Shown piece after piece: positions 33,982 through 41,944 of a DNA stretch of 64,000 bases. The number at the start of each line of letters is the position of its first letter. The first letter of the stretch is position 1. Below the pieces are notes generated by a model that saw only the letters and a program-made list of their open reading frames with translations, made no database searches and was not told where the DNA came from. Made by a program: the position numbers and the translations under genes. Source of the DNA: Ruminococcus sp. (GTDB taxonomy: Bacteria > Bacillota > Clostridia > Oscillospirales > Ruminococcaceae). Where the stretch lies: assembly GCA_017516465.1 (NCBI GenBank), contig JAFXCR010000030.1:1-64000 (forward strand). Direction: 5' to 3'.

Positions 33982-34800
33982 ATGAATATAAAATTTGAAC
34001 GCTATACCTTTGGCAAAAGGATGAAAAGTATGCTTAAAGTAGATTTCCGCAGAATGTTCACAGCAAAGCTTTTTTACATTATGCTTGGAATTTCATTTGT
34101 TGTCCCGATTCTGATTCTTGTTATGACCACAATGATGGACGGCTCTGTTTCGGTCAATCCACAGACAGGAGAAGAAACAGTTATGGAAGCATTTGACAGC
34201 ACTTGGCAGATTATCGGAACTGTAAATAGTAAAGCAGCTTCAACTGATACTACTGCGATAAGTATGGATATGATGATTATGTGTAATATCAACCTGCTTT
34301 ATTTCGGACTCGCTGCTCTTGTCTGCATTTTCACATCTGCTGATTTCAGAAGCGGTTATGCCAAAAATCTCTTTACCGTAAGAGCCAAGAAAACTGACTA
34401 CGTTATTTCAAAAACTCTCACCTGCACCTTAGGCGGAGGATTGTTGATTCTCGGATTCTTCATCGGTACAATGCTTGGCGGAGCAATCGCAGGTCTGCCA
34501 TTTGAAATGGTCGGCTTCAATGCAGATAATCTTATGATGTGCCTTCTGGCAAAAATGCTGTTGATTGCGGTGTTTGTCCCGATTTATCTGCTTATGAGCG
34601 TTATCGCAAAGCAGAAGCTGTGGTTATCTTTACTCTTATCGCTTATGACAGGAATGTTTCTATTTATGATGATACCAATGCTTTCTCCTCTCAATGCAAC
34701 CGGTATGAATGTACTGTTGTGCGTTGTTGGCGGTATTGTAATCGGAACAGGTCTTGGAGCAATAAGTAATCAGGTACTTAAAAAGACGAGTCTTGTATAA
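33982..34800 (+). CDS. ABC transporter permease (ABC-2 type), second copy
   Basis: A 272-residue membrane protein with about six helices (LFYIMLGISFVVPILILVMT, LLYFGLAALVCIFTSADF, GGGLLILGFFIGTML, and others). ADFRSGYAKNLFTVRAKKTDY shares the motif of the first permease, but the first extracellular loop is longer. Start chosen at ATG 33982, preceded by GGAGGGAAAG and one base after the ATPase stop. It ends the four-gene operon, and a terminator shared with the convergent cardiolipin synthase gene follows. Confidence 0.85.
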   Translation: MNIKFERYTFGKRMKSMLKVDFRRMFTAKLFYIMLGISFVVPILILVMTTMMDGSVSVNPQTGEETVMEAFDSTWQIIGTVNSKAASTDTTAISMDMMIMCNINLLYFGLAALVCIFTSADFRSGYAKNLFTVRAKKTDYVISKTLTCTLGGGLLILGFFIGTMLGGAIAGLPFEMVGFNADNLMMCLLAKMLLIAVFVPIYLLMSVIAKQKLWLSLLLSLMTGMFLFMMIPMLSPLNATGMNVLLCVVGGIVIGTGLGAISNQVLKKTSLV

Positions 34801-34833
34801 TGAAACCAATCTTTAAGATATACCCCATTATTA

Positions 34834-34869
34834 AAATACCGTGCTGTATGAAGCAACAGCACGGTATTT
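34834..34869. terminator. Bidirectional terminator between ABC operon and cardiolipin synthase
   Basis: AAATACCGTGCTGT (34834-34847) pairs with ACAGCACGGTATTT (34856-34869). T-rich tracts follow on both strands. Confidence 0.88.
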
Positions 34870-34873
34870 CCTT

Positions 34874-36439
34874 TTATAACATAGGTGAGAAAATTCTTAC
34901 TATACTCCGTATAAGCCTGTGAAGAAGATTATCCTTTATATTCTGCTTTGTCATTTCAATTGATTCTGATATAGTGGCTTTCATATCAGTCTTGATTTCT
35001 TTAAGTACATCGTGTTTATAAAGCCACACACCATTTTCAAAGTGATGGACAAGGCTTCGGTAATCGAGATTTACCGTGCCTACAACTGCGTATTCATCAT
35101 CGGAAATATAAACTTTTGCGTGAACAAATCCGGACTCGTATTCAAATATCCGCACACCTGCTTCGGTAAGTCTTTTGTAATAGCTCTGCGTCATCATAAA
35201 AACAATTTTCTTATCGGGAATATGCGGTGTGATAATTCTTACATCAACACCACGCATTGCCGCATTCTCAATAGCCTGACAAAGCTCGTTATCTATTATC
35301 AGGTATGGGCTCATCATATAAACGTAATTCTGAGACTGATTGAGCATATTCATAATCATAGTTTTGGCAACACGATGCCTGTACATAGGTTTTGGACCAT
35401 CACCAAACGGCACTGCATATCCTTTGTCTGCAATGGATGTACTTTCTTTGAAATAAGGCAAAAAATCTTCAACAGGAGTTCTTACATTCAACTCATAATC
35501 AGCAAGAAAAATCGAAGTAAGCTGTTTTACTGCCTCACCTTTAAGTCGGATGCCAACATCTTTCCACTTACCGAAAAGCTTTTTCTCGTTTATGTACTCA
35601 TCTGCAATATTCACACCACCAGTGTAACCGATTTTGTTGTCAATAACCATGATCTTGCGGTGACTCCGGTTGTTGAATTCATTGTCTGCCTGACCTTTCA
35701 ATGGTGAAAAACGTACTGCTTTTATTCCATAGTTTTGGAGTGTTTTGTAGTAATCTCCTGGAAGCGTCAGCATACAGCCTACATCGTCATAAACTACACG
35801 GATTTCAACTCCTTGTTTCGCTTTCTCTTTCAGAATATCAAGAATCCCATTCCAAAAAACACCTTCTTCAATTATAAAGTATTCGAGAAAAATGAATTTT
35901 TCAGCTTTCAGCAAATCTTCAAGTATAGCAGCATTCAAAGCCTCACCCATAGGGAAATAGGTTGCTTTTGTGTTGCGGTAAATATGACTGTCAGAGAGTT
36001 TACATAATAACCTTGCCTGTAAATAAGCTTTCCTATCTGTTTTTTCAAGTTCTGCTAATGTTACGCTGTCGTCAGTATGTATCTGCTGCTGAGAAATCTT
36101 ATTTATACGTTTGCTTTGCTTTTTTGTCAGCTTTCTGTTATAAAACATAAAATACAGCATAAAGCCTGCAACGGGAATAAGAAGCGTCACCAACAGCCAC
36201 GGAATTTTATAGTCAGGATTTTCTTCTGAATTGATTATTTGGAGAACACAAAAAATCTCCGTTGCCCACATTAAAATATAAAAATACGGAATGTAATAGG
36301 CACAAAGACAGGTAATTATTATTACCGACCCTGTTTCAAGAATTATCAGCAGCATTGCAATTATAAACCGCACAGGGATATAATCAATTTCTTTTTCCTT
36401 GACGCCATATCTGTCGTGTATTATAATTTTCTTTTTCAT
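34874..36439 (-). CDS. cls: Cardiolipin synthase (phospholipase D superfamily)
   Basis: A 521-residue membrane enzyme. Two N-terminal helices and a PLDc_N-type region (FIIAMLLIILETGSVIIITC; WLLVTLLIPVAGFMLYFMFY) precede two phospholipase D domains with HKD motifs: HRKIMVID starting at His260 and HAKVYISDD starting at His440. It joins two phosphatidylglycerol molecules into cardiolipin. Length fits bacterial ClsA. ATG 36439 follows TTTGAGGAC. The gene lies downstream of a small coiled-coil gene on the same strand, about 57 nt apart. The promoter region of that pair contains the same 22-nt block as the convergent ABC operon, pointing to joint control under envelope stress. Confidence 0.94.
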   Translation of the reverse strand: MKKKIIIHDRYGVKEKEIDYIPVRFIIAMLLIILETGSVIIITCLCAYYIPYFYILMWATEIFCVLQIINSEENPDYKIPWLLVTLLIPVAGFMLYFMFYNRKLTKKQSKRINKISQQQIHTDDSVTLAELEKTDRKAYLQARLLCKLSDSHIYRNTKATYFPMGEALNAAILEDLLKAEKFIFLEYFIIEEGVFWNGILDILKEKAKQGVEIRVVYDDVGCMLTLPGDYYKTLQNYGIKAVRFSPLKGQADNEFNNRSHRKIMVIDNKIGYTGGVNIADEYINEKKLFGKWKDVGIRLKGEAVKQLTSIFLADYELNVRTPVEDFLPYFKESTSIADKGYAVPFGDGPKPMYRHRVAKTMIMNMLNQSQNYVYMMSPYLIIDNELCQAIENAAMRGVDVRIITPHIPDKKIVFMMTQSYYKRLTEAGVRIFEYESGFVHAKVYISDDEYAVVGTVNLDYRSLVHHFENGVWLYKHDVLKEIKTDMKATISESIEMTKQNIKDNLLHRLIRSIVRIFSPML

Positions 36440-36495
36440 ACAAAGTCCTCAAATGGCATAAGGCAGTCCTGTTCCGACAAGACTGCCTGTATTTT

Positions 36496-36753
36496 TTACT
36501 TTTTGGTGTTATCAATGCGTTCCTGAGCCTTGACAATTCTTTTTTTTGCTGCATCAATCTGTTTATCACGCTCTGCCTGCATTTTCTTTTTAGTGTATTC
36601 AGGATTTGCCATAGCTTTAGCTTCTTCCCACTGTGCTTTTGATTCAGCCTTTGCAGCGGCAAAATTAGCCTTATCAACCTCGTGTTGTGCTTTTGCACTT
36701 TCTTTCATATCCTCAAACGCACCCTTGAAAAAATTTGCTATCTTATTAATCAT
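36496..36753 (-). CDS. Small charged coiled-coil protein
   Basis: An 85-residue soluble protein made almost wholly of amphipathic helix, rich in Ala, Lys, Glu and Gln: MINKIANFFKGAFEDMKES, then AKAQ.EVDKANFAAAKAESKAQ and AERDKQIDAAKKRIVKAQER. ATG 36753 has a perfect GGAGGT site and the codon usage resembles its neighbours, so it is probably expressed. It lies ahead of cls in the same direction; a hairpin (GGCAGTC/GACTGCC, about 36461-36487) in the 57-nt gap could reduce read-through. The family is known to me only as short clostridial hypothetical proteins. A membrane-surface role beside cardiolipin synthase is a guess from context. Confidence 0.75.
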   Translation of the reverse strand: MINKIANFFKGAFEDMKESAKAQHEVDKANFAAAKAESKAQWEEAKAMANPEYTKKKMQAERDKQIDAAKKRIVKAQERIDNTKK

Positions 36754-36785
36754 TGTAAATACCTCCGTTATTGTTTTGTGTTTTT

Positions 36786-36841
36786 ATTTTATCATCTGCA
36801 TATTTACAAGATGTGTTTAAAATGTTTAAGTTTTGTTAAAA
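36786..36841 (-). promoter_or_regulatory. Probable response-regulator site and promoter of the cls operon
   Basis: The minus strand 36841-36820 carries the same 22-nt block as 31249-31270 (core AACAAAACTTAAACA), with a further TAAACACATC step. A TAAAAT -10-like hexamer is at 36791-36786. Confidence 0.55.
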
Positions 36842-36972
36842 TGAAAAAATTTCAGTAAGTTCTGCAACGCAAACAGGCGTATGCTTTCGCACACGCCTGT
36901 CCTTTGTTTTATTAGCTATTAGTATTTATAATAATTCTATACGTTCATCACCCTAATATTCATCTGCAATTT

Positions 36973-37749
36973 TTACTTAACAGACTTATTCTTCTTATAT
37001 ATATAATTCAGTCCCTTGATAAGCAGATTACGGTCAAGAATTATATCACGGCGACAAAGCGGAACAACTATCTCTGCAAGTCCGCCAGTAGCCACAACAG
37101 TACACTTCTCTCCGAGTTCTTCCTCCATACGCTCGATTATGCCGTCAAGAGCACAGGCATTTGAATAGAGCATTCCGCTTTTCATACAGTCAATAGTATT
37201 TGTCCCGATAATATGACCGGGATCCTCAAAGTTAATCTTCGGAAGCTGTGCTGTTCTTGTGATGAGAGCGTCAGCCGAAACTCCCATACCGGTCATGATA
37301 ATTCCGCCTCGATATCCCTTATTGCTGTCAATCACTGAAACAGTTGTTGCAGTTCCCATGTCAATGATAATAAGCGGTGCTTTGTAAAGATTTATCGCTG
37401 CAACAGCGTCTACCACCTGATCGCTTCCAAGCTGTGCCGGATTGTCTATAAGTATATTCAGCCCCGTTTTCACTCCGGGACCAGCCTGCATTATGTCTGT
37501 ATTAAAAAGCTTCTTTACGGCAGCCTTTACTGTACTTGTCACGGACGGAACCACCGAGGACATCACTGCATCATGAACAACAGAGGTAGCTATTCCGTTC
37601 ATGTCAAAAAGGCTTTTCATCAGCGTAGCATATTCAGCATCCGTAGCATTATGATTTGTCGAAATTCTCTCAAAAAGCACTACTTTGTCATTTTCGTCCA
37701 CACAGCCGAAAACTATATTTGTATTTCCTATATCTACTGCAAGCAGCAT
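36973..37749 (-). CDS. coaX: Type III pantothenate kinase
   Basis: A 258-residue ASKHA-fold kinase that phosphorylates pantothenate, the first step of coenzyme A synthesis. Phosphate-1 motif is LLAVDIGNTNIVFG, phosphate-2 is IIIDMGTATTVSVID, and GPGVKTGLN, the substrate loop DNPAQLGSDQVVDA and VVATGGLAEIV fit CoaX. The start is ATG 37749, after GGGAGGAATT; an upstream in-frame extension has no ribosome site. It is divergent from a small gene and coaBC, grouping CoA genes together. Confidence 0.95.
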   Translation of the reverse strand: MLLAVDIGNTNIVFGCVDENDKVVLFERISTNHNATDAEYATLMKSLFDMNGIATSVVHDAVMSSVVPSVTSTVKAAVKKLFNTDIMQAGPGVKTGLNILIDNPAQLGSDQVVDAVAAINLYKAPLIIIDMGTATTVSVIDSNKGYRGGIIMTGMGVSADALITRTAQLPKINFEDPGHIIGTNTIDCMKSGMLYSNACALDGIIERMEEELGEKCTVVATGGLAEIVVPLCRRDIILDRNLLIKGLNYIYKKNKSVK

Positions 37750-37877
37750 TGTGAATTCCTCCCGAAACATCATTTTTCTTATTATACCATACTTTTTTTG
37801 AAAAATCTATACCATTTTTCATATTTTTGTGTTATAATATTTATATTCTGAATTATTACCTCATGAGGAGCAAAACA

Positions 37878-38168
37878 ATGACAGAAATGCTGAATAAATG
37901 GCTGAAAAATCGGGAGAACCTCTTTTCAGCATCTGACATAAAAACTGTTGATATAAGAAAAAACAACGGACAATCAATTACCGTAATTCAGGAATCTGAA
38001 AAATACATATGTGATATCACCGTAAGAAATGATGGCTTTATAGATATTGAAATCATTTCTATCATAACAGAAGAAACTGTATTCTCTATTCACTTTATGA
38101 CAAAAACAAAAACTGAAATTGAGCCGCTGCTTGATTTTTATATTGACTGCATGAATAAAGGAGATTGA
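37878..38168 (+). CDS. Small hypothetical protein upstream of coaBC
   Basis: A 96-residue acidic protein starting MTEMLNKWLKNRENLFSAS, with an alternating pattern of beta strands (QSITVIQESEKYICDITVRN, IDIEIISIITEE) and a closing helix (TEIEPLLDFYIDCMNKGD). No signal peptide, membrane helix or family motif is seen. ATG 37878 has a GAGGAG site; a longer frame upstream has none. It ends seven bases before coaBC, so the two are very likely co-transcribed and perhaps translationally linked. A -10-like TATAAT lies at about 37833. Function unknown; it might fold as a small immunity- or barrel-type protein. Confidence 0.72.
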   Translation: MTEMLNKWLKNRENLFSASDIKTVDIRKNNGQSITVIQESEKYICDITVRNDGFIDIEIISIITEETVFSIHFMTKTKTEIEPLLDFYIDCMNKGD

Positions 38169-38175
38169 TTTCATT

Positions 38176-39375
38176 ATGCTTAAAGGAAAAACTGTTTTAC
38201 TTGGAGTTACTGCCTCTATCGCCGCATACAAGACCTGTAATCTTGCTCGTATGCTCACCAAGCTCGGTGCTGATGTATACGTTGCTATGACTCCCAATTC
38301 ACTGAATTTCGTTCATCCGCTGACCTTTGAAACGCTTACTCAGCACAAGTGTCTCATTGATTCCTTCGACCGCAACTTTGAATACAGTGTTCAGCACGTT
38401 TCTATTGCAAAAAAAGCAGATGTAGTAATGATCGCACCGGCAACCGCCAACGTTATAGGAAAAATCGCCGGCGGTATCGCTGACGATATGCTTACAACAA
38501 CCGTCATGGCTGCTACCTGCAAAAAAATTATTGCTCCCGCTATGAACCACAATATGTATCACAATCCTATCGTTCAGGAAAATATCGAAAAGCTCAGAGC
38601 ACACGGCTATGAGATCGTTGAGCCTGTAAAAGGTATGCTCGCTAACCGTGATATCGGCGACGGAAAGCTTCCCGATGAGGAAACACTTCTCGAATACATC
38701 CTCCGTGAGATAGCCCGTGAAAAGGATCTCGCCGGCAAAAAGGTTCTTGTTACAGCCGGAGCTACTCGTGAAAGCATTGATCCTGTTCGCTTCATAACCA
38801 ATCATTCAAGCGGAAAAATGGGCTTTGCTATGGCGAAAGCCGCTATGCTTCGTGGTGCAGAGGTAACTCTCGTTGCTGCTCATACCGATGTTGAACCGCC
38901 GATGTTCGTGGATGTTGTTCCTGTAAAGTCGGCTGAGGATATGTTCAACGCCGTAAAGGAACGCTATCAGGAACAGGATTTCATCATCAAGGCTGCCGCT
39001 GTTGCAGATTATACTCCACTCACGACCGCCGACAGCAAAATCAAAAAATCTGACGGCGATATGTCGATACAGCTTAAACGTACTACTGATATTCTTAAAT
39101 TTATCGGACATAATAAGGGCGAACACCAGATAGTCTGCGGTTTTTCTATGGAAACTGACAATGTTATCGAAAATTCAAGGAAAAAGCTTGCATCCAAAAA
39201 TGCAGATATGATCTGTGCAAATTCTCTCAGAACTGCCGGTGCCGGCTTCGGAACTGATACAAACATAATCACTATGATAACTTCCGACAACGAAAAGGAA
39301 CTTGAGCTGATGTCAAAATTCGACGCAGCTGACCTGATACTTACCGAACTCAAAAAGCTTAAGGAGGAAAAATAA
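38176..39375 (+). CDS. coaBC: Bifunctional phosphopantothenoylcysteine decarboxylase / phosphopantothenate-cysteine ligase
   Basis: A 399-residue enzyme catalysing two CoA steps: cysteine addition to 4'-phosphopantothenate and decarboxylation. The N-terminal flavoprotein half (CoaC) shows LLGVTASIAAYK, the conserved His in VQHVSIAKKADVV, the PASANT-type APATANVIGKIAGGIADD and the substrate clamp ACKKIIAPAMNHNMYHNP. The CoaB half begins at about residue 188 with KKVLVTAGATRESIDPVRFI and includes SSGKMGFAMA and IKAAAVADYTP. Length fits. ATG 38176 follows AAAGGAG. Followed after one base by a dehydrogenase gene. Confidence 0.96.
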   Translation: MLKGKTVLLGVTASIAAYKTCNLARMLTKLGADVYVAMTPNSLNFVHPLTFETLTQHKCLIDSFDRNFEYSVQHVSIAKKADVVMIAPATANVIGKIAGGIADDMLTTTVMAATCKKIIAPAMNHNMYHNPIVQENIEKLRAHGYEIVEPVKGMLANRDIGDGKLPDEETLLEYILREIAREKDLAGKKVLVTAGATRESIDPVRFITNHSSGKMGFAMAKAAMLRGAEVTLVAAHTDVEPPMFVDVVPVKSAEDMFNAVKERYQEQDFIIKAAAVADYTPLTTADSKIKKSDGDMSIQLKRTTDILKFIGHNKGEHQIVCGFSMETDNVIENSRKKLASKNADMICANSLRTAGAGFGTDTNIITMITSDNEKELELMSKFDAADLILTELKKLKEEK

Positions 39376-39376
39376 A

Positions 39377-40357
39377 TTGAAGGTTGCATTTTTTGATACA
39401 AAAAATTATGATATCACATCCTTTGAGCCTTATGCAAAGGAAAAAGAAATCAAACTGAAATTCTATGAAACAAAACTCAACGAGGATACTGTTGACCTCG
39501 CAAAAGGCTGCTTTGCTGTCTGTGCTTTCGTAAACGATGTCATAAATGCTGAAGTCATCGACAGGCTCTGCGAGCTTGATGTAAAGCTTCTTGCAATGCG
39601 CTGTGCCGGTTACAACAACGTGGATATCAATTACGCAAAGGGTAAAATTGATATCGTCCGTGTACCAGCCTATTCACCCTATGCAGTCGCAGAACACGCT
39701 ATGGCTCTGCTTCTTACTTCCGTCCGCAGAGTACACAGAGCATACATCCGTACAAAGGATTTTAACTTCTCACTCAACGGTCTGACAGGCTTTGATCTTC
39801 ACGGAAAAACAGTCGGCGTTGTCGGTACAGGAAAAATCGGCAGAGTATTTATTGATATCTGCCGTGGCTTCGGTATGAATGTCATTGCATACGATAAATT
39901 TCCAGCTAAAGACAGCGATATCAACTATGTTGAACTTGATGAGCTTTTCAGCCGCAGTGATATTATATCCTTCCACTGTCCGCTGACAGAAGAAACATAT
40001 CACATGATAAGCAGCGAGACTATCGGACAGCTGAAAAAAGGCGTTATAATTATCAACACCTCCAGAGGTGCTCTTATTGATGCAGAAGCACTCCTTGAAG
40101 GAATAAAATCACGTCATATCGGTGCAGCCTGCCTCGATGTGTACGAGGAAGAAGGCGATTTCTTCTTTGAAGATCTCTCCGGTCACATTATCTCGGATGA
40201 TGTCCTTGCACGACTTATCTCTATGCCGAATGTTATCGTTACTTCGCATCAGGCTTTCCTTACTAACGAGGCTCTCGAAAATATTGCACAGACTACTGTC
40301 GATAATATCATCACTTACTCAAAAGGCGAAAAAAGCGGTAATGAAATTATTGTCTAA
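39377..40357 (+). CDS. D-lactate dehydrogenase / D-2-hydroxyacid dehydrogenase
   Basis: A 326-residue NAD-dependent dehydrogenase. It has the catalytic-domain CAGYNNVDI motif, a Rossmann GxGxxG (VGVVGTGKIGRVF), YDKFPAKD after the dinucleotide site, the signature NTSRGALIDAEALL with its neighbouring catalytic Arg/Glu, and SHQAFLTNEALENIAQTT near the end with the catalytic His. The overall sequence resembles the LdhA branch that reduces pyruvate to D-lactate. It begins with TTG at 39377, nine bases after AAGGAGG and one base after the coaBC stop. Substrate is inferred; other hydroxyacids are possible. Confidence 0.88.
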   Translation: MKVAFFDTKNYDITSFEPYAKEKEIKLKFYETKLNEDTVDLAKGCFAVCAFVNDVINAEVIDRLCELDVKLLAMRCAGYNNVDINYAKGKIDIVRVPAYSPYAVAEHAMALLLTSVRRVHRAYIRTKDFNFSLNGLTGFDLHGKTVGVVGTGKIGRVFIDICRGFGMNVIAYDKFPAKDSDINYVELDELFSRSDIISFHCPLTEETYHMISSETIGQLKKGVIIINTSRGALIDAEALLEGIKSRHIGAACLDVYEEEGDFFFEDLSGHIISDDVLARLISMPNVIVTSHQAFLTNEALENIAQTTVDNIITYSKGEKSGNEIIV

Positions 40358-40370
40358 TAAGATATACAGA

Positions 40371-40402
40371 AAAATGGTCACCCAAAAGGATGACCATTTT
40401 TT
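40371..40402. terminator. Bidirectional terminator between dehydrogenase and GH3 genes
   Basis: AAAATGGTCA (40371-40380) pairs with TGACCATTTT (40391-40400), followed by further T on the plus strand. Confidence 0.9.
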
Positions 40403-40425
40403 ATAATAAACTGAATTTATTTAAA

Positions 40426-41709
40426 TTATTCTATCTGCATTTTCTCGGATTTGAGAATCAGGATTCTGCGGACGCTTTCGTTTATACGTTCTTCGGTGAT
40501 GATTCCATCCTCAACAGCTTTCTCAAGAGCGTCAACAGCTTCTTTCATATCCTGTGGCATAAGGAGCATATCTGCTCCGGCGTCAACGATTTTAACTGCA
40601 AGTTCGCCGGATTCATACATTTCTGTAACTGCCCCCATTGCAAGAGAATCAGTTATAACTACTCCGTCATAGCCGAGCTTTCCTCTGAGTTCATCAGTAA
40701 TCATTGTCTTTGAAACTGATGCCGGAAGCTGATCAACAGACGTCATTGTGATATGGCCCATCATTACCATATCTGCACCGGCTTCGATTCCCTTTTTAAA
40801 GGCAAGATATTCATTCTGTTCAAGTTCAGCAAGCGTTTTTTCCGAAGAAGCTGTACCGTAATGAGAATCCTCTGCTGTATCACCGTGACCAGGAAAATGT
40901 TTCACCGTGCAGTAAACCCCTCCATCGGAAAAACCTCTGACAGCAGCAGCTACAAGCTCTGCTGTTTCCGAAAAATCATCGCTGTATGCTCTTTGACCGA
41001 TAACAGTATTTGCAGGATTGGACCATGTATCCGCAACAGGAGCAAAATCAAGATTTAATCCTATTGAGAAAATATCACCGGCTATGGTTTTAGCGTTGCT
41101 GTATGCAGTATCTGTTCCCATTTCCTTGTATAGGTACATAGGATCAAATGATGTAGTTCCAAGAGCGTCAGCACATCGTGCAACATCGCCGCCCTCCTCG
41201 TCAATGGCGTAGAACAGAGGAATCAAGCCCAAATCCTTCTGTATATCCTTTGCACCGGAAAGCATTTCCTTAGCCTGTTCCATTGATTCAAGATTGGCTG
41301 AAAAATAAATCAAACCGCCTACCGGATATTGTTCCAGACAGTTTCTTGTTGCGTCACCCGATGCCGTTACAACGTCAAAACCTGTTAATGATTCCGGAGT
41401 AACTATGAACATCTGACACACCTTTTCATGAAGGCTCATCTGAGATATTATCCTGTCGTACCGGTCAAGATTATCTGCTGCATTGCCGGATGTATCTTCA
41501 CTTGTTCCTTCCGGCAGATCCGTGGTCTTATCTTCATCTGACTTCAGAGTTGTTCCAGAAAGCGAATCAGAATTTTTCTTTTCACTGTTTTTTATTTCCC
41601 TTATGAAAACAACTCCAACTGCGGCAGCGATAATTAGTGCGATTATACATATAATAACTATCATCCTGTACATGATACCGCCTGATGCTTTTTGATTATT
41701 TTTTTCCAT
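40426..41709 (-). CDS. GH3 beta-N-acetylhexosaminidase (NagZ-like), membrane anchored
   Basis: A 427-residue protein. A signal anchor helix (MIVIICIIALIIAAAVGVVF) and a Ser/Asp/Thr linker precede a GH3 barrel. The family motifs are FYAIDEEGGDVAR, FAPVADTW, the His/Asp acid-base site KHFPGHGDTAEDSH typical of GH3 hexosaminidases and the nucleophile Asp in VVITDSLAMGAV. It removes beta-linked N-acetylglucosamine, likely from peptidoglycan fragments at the outer membrane face. The start is ATG 41709 with GGGAGA; the frame upstream lacks a site. The gene is single; its neighbours do not form an operon with it. Confidence 0.92.
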   Translation of the reverse strand: MEKNNQKASGGIMYRMIVIICIIALIIAAAVGVVFIREIKNSEKKNSDSLSGTTLKSDEDKTTDLPEGTSEDTSGNAADNLDRYDRIISQMSLHEKVCQMFIVTPESLTGFDVVTASGDATRNCLEQYPVGGLIYFSANLESMEQAKEMLSGAKDIQKDLGLIPLFYAIDEEGGDVARCADALGTTSFDPMYLYKEMGTDTAYSNAKTIAGDIFSIGLNLDFAPVADTWSNPANTVIGQRAYSDDFSETAELVAAAVRGFSDGGVYCTVKHFPGHGDTAEDSHYGTASSEKTLAELEQNEYLAFKKGIEAGADMVMMGHITMTSVDQLPASVSKTMITDELRGKLGYDGVVITDSLAMGAVTEMYESGELAVKIVDAGADMLLMPQDMKEAVDALEKAVEDGIITEERINESVRRILILKSEKMQIE

Positions 41710-41819
41710 TTTTGTCTCCCTTTTCAAAATCGGAGCCTTCGATAAGCACATACTAACAAAGAAAAAGTCCTGACAAGCATACAAAGAACGATAATAGGCT
41801 TTTGACAATGTAAGCAAAA

Positions 41820-41856
41820 ATGCTTTTGCAGAGCCGAAAAACGGCTCTGCAAAATT
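41820..41856 (-). terminator. Terminator of the zinc-ribbon/VWA/lectin gene
   Basis: TTTTGCAGAGCCG (41824-41836) pairs with CGGCTCTGCAAAA (41842-41854) around a short loop. Confidence 0.82.
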
Positions 41857-41944
41857 TTAATTTGCATTTTTTCGGTGTGCGGATTTATCGACAAGCTGAG
41901 CAGAAAATTTTTCCTGCTTCCTGTTTTATATTATGTACATTTTT

